From: Streptomyces olindensis
GTDB lineage: Bacteria > Actinomycetota > Actinomycetes > Streptomycetales > Streptomycetaceae
Length of the DNA stretch: 64,000 bases
NCBI GenBank assembly: GCA_000696115.1
Contig: JJOH01000009.1
Location: 62,001-126,000, forward strand
Reading direction: 5' to 3'
Shown piece by piece: positions 61,687 to 64,000 of this stretch. A model generated the notes under the pieces. It saw only the letters and a program-made list of their open reading frames with translations, did no database searches and was not told where the DNA came from. The translations under genes and the position numbers were made by a program. Position 1 is the first letter of the stretch; each line of letters begins with the position of its first letter.

Positions 61687-62562
61687 TCAGCCGTACGTGT
61701 AGAAGCCCGAGCCCGTCTTGCGGCCCAGGCGGCCCGCGTCGACCATGCGCTGGAGCAGCGGGGGAGCGGCGTACAGGGGCTCCTTGTACTCCTCGTACAT
61801 CGACTGCGCGACCGAGGCCACCGTGTCCAGGCCGATCAGGTCGGACAGCTTCAGCGGGCCCATCGGGTGGGCGCAGCCCATCTCCATGCCGTTGTCGATG
61901 TCCTCGCGGCTGGCGATGCCCGTCTCGAACATGCGGATCGCGGAGAGCAGGTACGGGATCAGCAGCGCGTTGACCACGAAGCCGGAGCGGTCCTGGGCGC
62001 GGATCGCGTGCTTGCCCAGCAGCTTCTCCGTGAACAGCTGGGCACGGCTGAGCGTGCCCTCGGACGTGGTGAGCGCCGGGATCAGCTCGACGAGCTTCTG
62101 CACCGGGGCCGGGTTGAAGAAGTGGATGCCGATGACCTGGTCGGGCCGCGCGGTCGCCACCGCCAGCTTCACCAGCGGGATGGAGGAGGTGTTGGAGGCC
62201 AGGATCGCGTCCGGCCGGGTCACGACCTGGTCGAGCACCTGGAAGATCTCGGTCTTGACCTGCTCGTTCTCGACGACGGCCTCGATCACCAGGTCACGGT
62301 CGGCGAACTCGCCGAGGTCCGTGGTGAAGCTCAGGCGGGCCTGCGTGGCCTGAAGCTCCTCCTCGGTGATCTTGCCGCGCTCGGCGGCCTTGGCCAGGGA
62401 GTTGTACAGCCGGGTGCGGCCGATCTCCAGGGCCTCGCCGGTGGTCTCGGCGACCATGACGTCCAGGCCGGCCCGGGCGCACACCTCGGCGATCCCCGCG
62501 CCCATCTGACCGCAGCCCACGACTCCGACGCGTGCAATGTCTCCCGCTGGGATGTCCGTCAC
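61687..62562 (-). CDS. 3-hydroxybutyryl-CoA dehydrogenase
   Basis: 291 residues from GTG 62562 (GAAAGGGACGAT upstream). Rossmann NAD site VGVVGCGQMGAGIAEVCARAGLDVMVAE, SNTSSIPL, catalytic His in GIHFFNPAPVQKLVEL, and the C-terminal dimerisation domain (DRSGFVVNALLIPYLLSAIRMFETGIA ... MGCAHPMGPLKLSDLIGLD). Converts 3-hydroxyacyl-CoA to 3-oxoacyl-CoA in butyrate or fatty-acid metabolism. ATCGAT-g-ATCGAT (62647-62659) lies in its upstream region. Confidence 0.93.
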   Translation of the reverse strand: MTDIPAGDIARVGVVGCGQMGAGIAEVCARAGLDVMVAETTGEALEIGRTRLYNSLAKAAERGKITEEELQATQARLSFTTDLGEFADRDLVIEAVVENEQVKTEIFQVLDQVVTRPDAILASNTSSIPLVKLAVATARPDQVIGIHFFNPAPVQKLVELIPALTTSEGTLSRAQLFTEKLLGKHAIRAQDRSGFVVNALLIPYLLSAIRMFETGIASREDIDNGMEMGCAHPMGPLKLSDLIGLDTVASVAQSMYEEYKEPLYAAPPLLQRMVDAGRLGRKTGSGFYTYG

Positions 62563-62700
62563 ATCGTCCCTTTCGCTGCTGATCCACGACCGGGCAGGTT
62601 CGCCGGGTCCCGGTGCCTGCTCCGTTCGTGCACGTTACTCCCAAGTATCGATGATCGATCGCGGGGGGCGGGTCCGCGTCGGGCATGCTGGGCCCGGAGC

Positions 62701-62732
62701 GATCCGCGACCGGGCGGATCCGCGGCTTTTTG
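62701..62732 (+). terminator. Terminator-like hairpin before the hydrolase gene
   Basis: GATCCGC (62701-62707) pairs with GCGGATC (62714-62720); CGCGGCTTTTTG follows. It ends 10 bases before the next start, so it may act as an attenuator or be fortuitous. Confidence 0.4.
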
Positions 62733-62742
62733 GGGCATGCGG

Positions 62743-63972
62743 ATGGGACGAGTGTCACGCAGGGCGTTCGCGGTGGCGGCGCTGTCGGCTTTCACGATGA
62801 TGCCTCCGGCGTCGGCCGCGCCCGGGCGCAGGGGCGGGGCGCCGGCCTCGCAGATGCGGGGCGTCTGGCTCGCGACCGTGGCCAACCGGGACTGGCCGTC
62901 GAAGCCGGGGCTGACCGCCTCACAGCAGCGCTCCGAACTCCTCACCCACCTCGACAGGGCCGTCCGCAACCGGCTCAACACCGTGTTCTTCCAGGTCCGG
63001 CCCGCGGCGGACGCCCTGTGGCCCTCGCCCTACGAGCCGTGGTCGCAGTACCTCACCGGTACCCAGGGCAAGGACCCGGGCTGGGACCCGCTGGGCACGG
63101 CCGTCGAGGAGGCCCACGCCCGGGGTCTGCACCTGCACGCCTGGTTCAACCCGTACCGGGTCGCCGCCCACACCGACCCGACCCGGCTCGCCGCCTCGCA
63201 CCCCGCCCGGAAGAACCCGGAGTGGGTGGTGGCGTACGGCGGGAAGCTCTACTACAACCCGGGGCTGCCCGAGGTCCGGGCCTTCGTGCAGGACGCGATG
63301 CTCGACGCGGTGGCGAAGTACCCCGTCGACGGCGTCCACTTCGACGACTACTTCTACCCCTACCCCGTGGCGGGCGAGAGCTTCGACGACGACGCGGCCC
63401 ACGACGAGTACGGCTCCGGCTTCCCGGACCGGGCCGCCTGGCGGCGGGACAACATCGACCGGCTGGTGCGGGAGACGGCGGCCCGCATCAAGGAGGTCCG
63501 GCCGGGCGCCCGCTTCGGCATCAGCCCCTTCGGCGTGTGGCGCAACGCGGCGACCGACCCGCTCGGCTCGGACACGCGGGCGGGCGTGCAGACCTACGAC
63601 GACCTGCACGCGGACACACGCAGGTGGGTGCGCGAGAGCTGGATCGACTACATCGTCCCGCAGCTGTACTGGAACATCGGGTTCGCCGCCGCCGACTACG
63701 CGAAGCTCGTGCCCTGGTGGGCGGAGGTCGCGCGCGGCACCTCGACGCAGCTCTACGTGGGGGAGGCGCTGTACAAGGCCGGCGACCCCGCGCAGCCCGC
63801 GGCCTGGCAGGACCCGGCCGAACTGTCCCGGCACCTGACGCTCGCCGCGGAGCACGCGCAGGTGCGCGGGCACGTCTTCTTCGCCGCCAGGGACCTGGCG
63901 GCCGATCGGATCGGGGCGATGGCGAGGGTGGTCGCCGACCACTACGGGCAACCGGCGAACCCCCCGCGCTGA
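62743..63972 (+). CDS. Secreted GHL10/DUF187-type glycoside-hydrolase-like protein
   Basis: 409 residues from ATG 62743 (TGGGGCATGCGG upstream; ATG 62737 also possible). Signal peptide with a twin-arginine motif (SRRAFAVAALSAF ... ASAAP), so probable Tat export. Core is a TIM-barrel glycosyl-hydrolase-like family: RGVWLATVANRDWPS, LNTVFFQVRPAADALWPS, LHAWFNPYRV, VDGVHFDDYFYPYP (candidate catalytic Asp), FGISPFGVWRN and IDYIVPQLYWNIG. Members are lipoproteins or secreted enzymes thought to act on cell-wall glycans. No further gene in the last 28 bases. Confidence 0.88.
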   Translation: MGRVSRRAFAVAALSAFTMMPPASAAPGRRGGAPASQMRGVWLATVANRDWPSKPGLTASQQRSELLTHLDRAVRNRLNTVFFQVRPAADALWPSPYEPWSQYLTGTQGKDPGWDPLGTAVEEAHARGLHLHAWFNPYRVAAHTDPTRLAASHPARKNPEWVVAYGGKLYYNPGLPEVRAFVQDAMLDAVAKYPVDGVHFDDYFYPYPVAGESFDDDAAHDEYGSGFPDRAAWRRDNIDRLVRETAARIKEVRPGARFGISPFGVWRNAATDPLGSDTRAGVQTYDDLHADTRRWVRESWIDYIVPQLYWNIGFAAADYAKLVPWWAEVARGTSTQLYVGEALYKAGDPAQPAAWQDPAELSRHLTLAAEHAQVRGHVFFAARDLAADRIGAMARVVADHYGQPANPPR

Positions 63973-64000
63973 ATCACGGCCCGGTGGTGGTCTCCCGGTG

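Noticed and set aside
62647..62659. ATCGAT-g-ATCGAT as an operator
   Set aside because: Short, self-complementary and simple; no second copy near a related gene, so kept only as a note.

Overview
The window is chromosomal DNA from a Streptomyces (very high GC, GTG/TTG starts, in-frame TTA codons so rare they stand out, Streptomyces-type interspersed hairpins). Gene content and order match, from memory, the Streptomyces coelicolor block running from the Pup-proteasome genes down to pheST. Assignments come from reading translations; no database search was possible.

Layout. (1) 1-6033: Pup-proteasome operon: ARC/Mpa ATPase (5' end cut by the window), dop, pup, an endonuclease-VII-like zinc protein, prcB, prcA. 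(2) 6034-8827: interspersed repeat, LacI-family regulator and divergent MFS exporter. (3) 8837-19956: pafA, two FKBP-type isomerases, pafB-pafC (WYL regulators), a zinc-ribbon protein, a tiny membrane protein, tatA, tatC, a DAG-kinase-like lipid kinase and a HelY/Ski2-type helicase. (4) 20353-24997: a complete conservon (histidine-kinase-like, Roadblock, DUF742, small GTPase, P450) with a TTA codon in the third gene and an EQSLW K-helix in the P450. (5) 24991-28804: RluA-type pseudouridine synthase, GNAT, an iron-box-controlled siderophore-interacting protein and a 5'-3' exonuclease. (6) 28999-32701: glycine-betaine/proline ABC importer whose permease carries two fused binding domains. (7) 33034-36386: Xre-cupin regulator, BtuF-like domain protein, TDT transporter and LysR regulator. 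(8) 36423-43107: likely ethanolamine utilisation cluster (permease, C26 amidase, FadR-type regulator, GlnA4-like ligase, aldehyde dehydrogenase, SDR). (9) 43149-50221: DUF2510 protein, PLP aldolase/racemase-like enzyme, a silk-like repeat membrane protein translationally coupled to a mycosin-like protease, SseB-like and DUF1844 proteins. (10) 50280-57954: infC-rpmI-rplT with a candidate attenuator and an AUC start on infC, a SpoU methyltransferase, an orphan PAS kinase and pheST. (11) 57955-63972: decayed SpoIIE-type phosphatase, NsdA-like Xre/TPR regulator, NUDIX hydrolase, two small membrane proteins, 3-hydroxybutyryl-CoA dehydrogenase and a secreted GHL10-type hydrolase.

How it works together. 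Dop and PafA attach and remove Pup, ARC unfolds pupylated proteins into the PrcAB core, and PafBC is known in mycobacteria as a DNA-damage activator; the nuclease-like gene embedded in the core operon adds a possible link to DNA metabolism. The conservon forms a membrane-associated GTPase module. The least explained items are the nuclease-like protein between pup and prcB, the repeat protein/mycosin pair, and a set of short palindromes and repeats in regulatory gaps.
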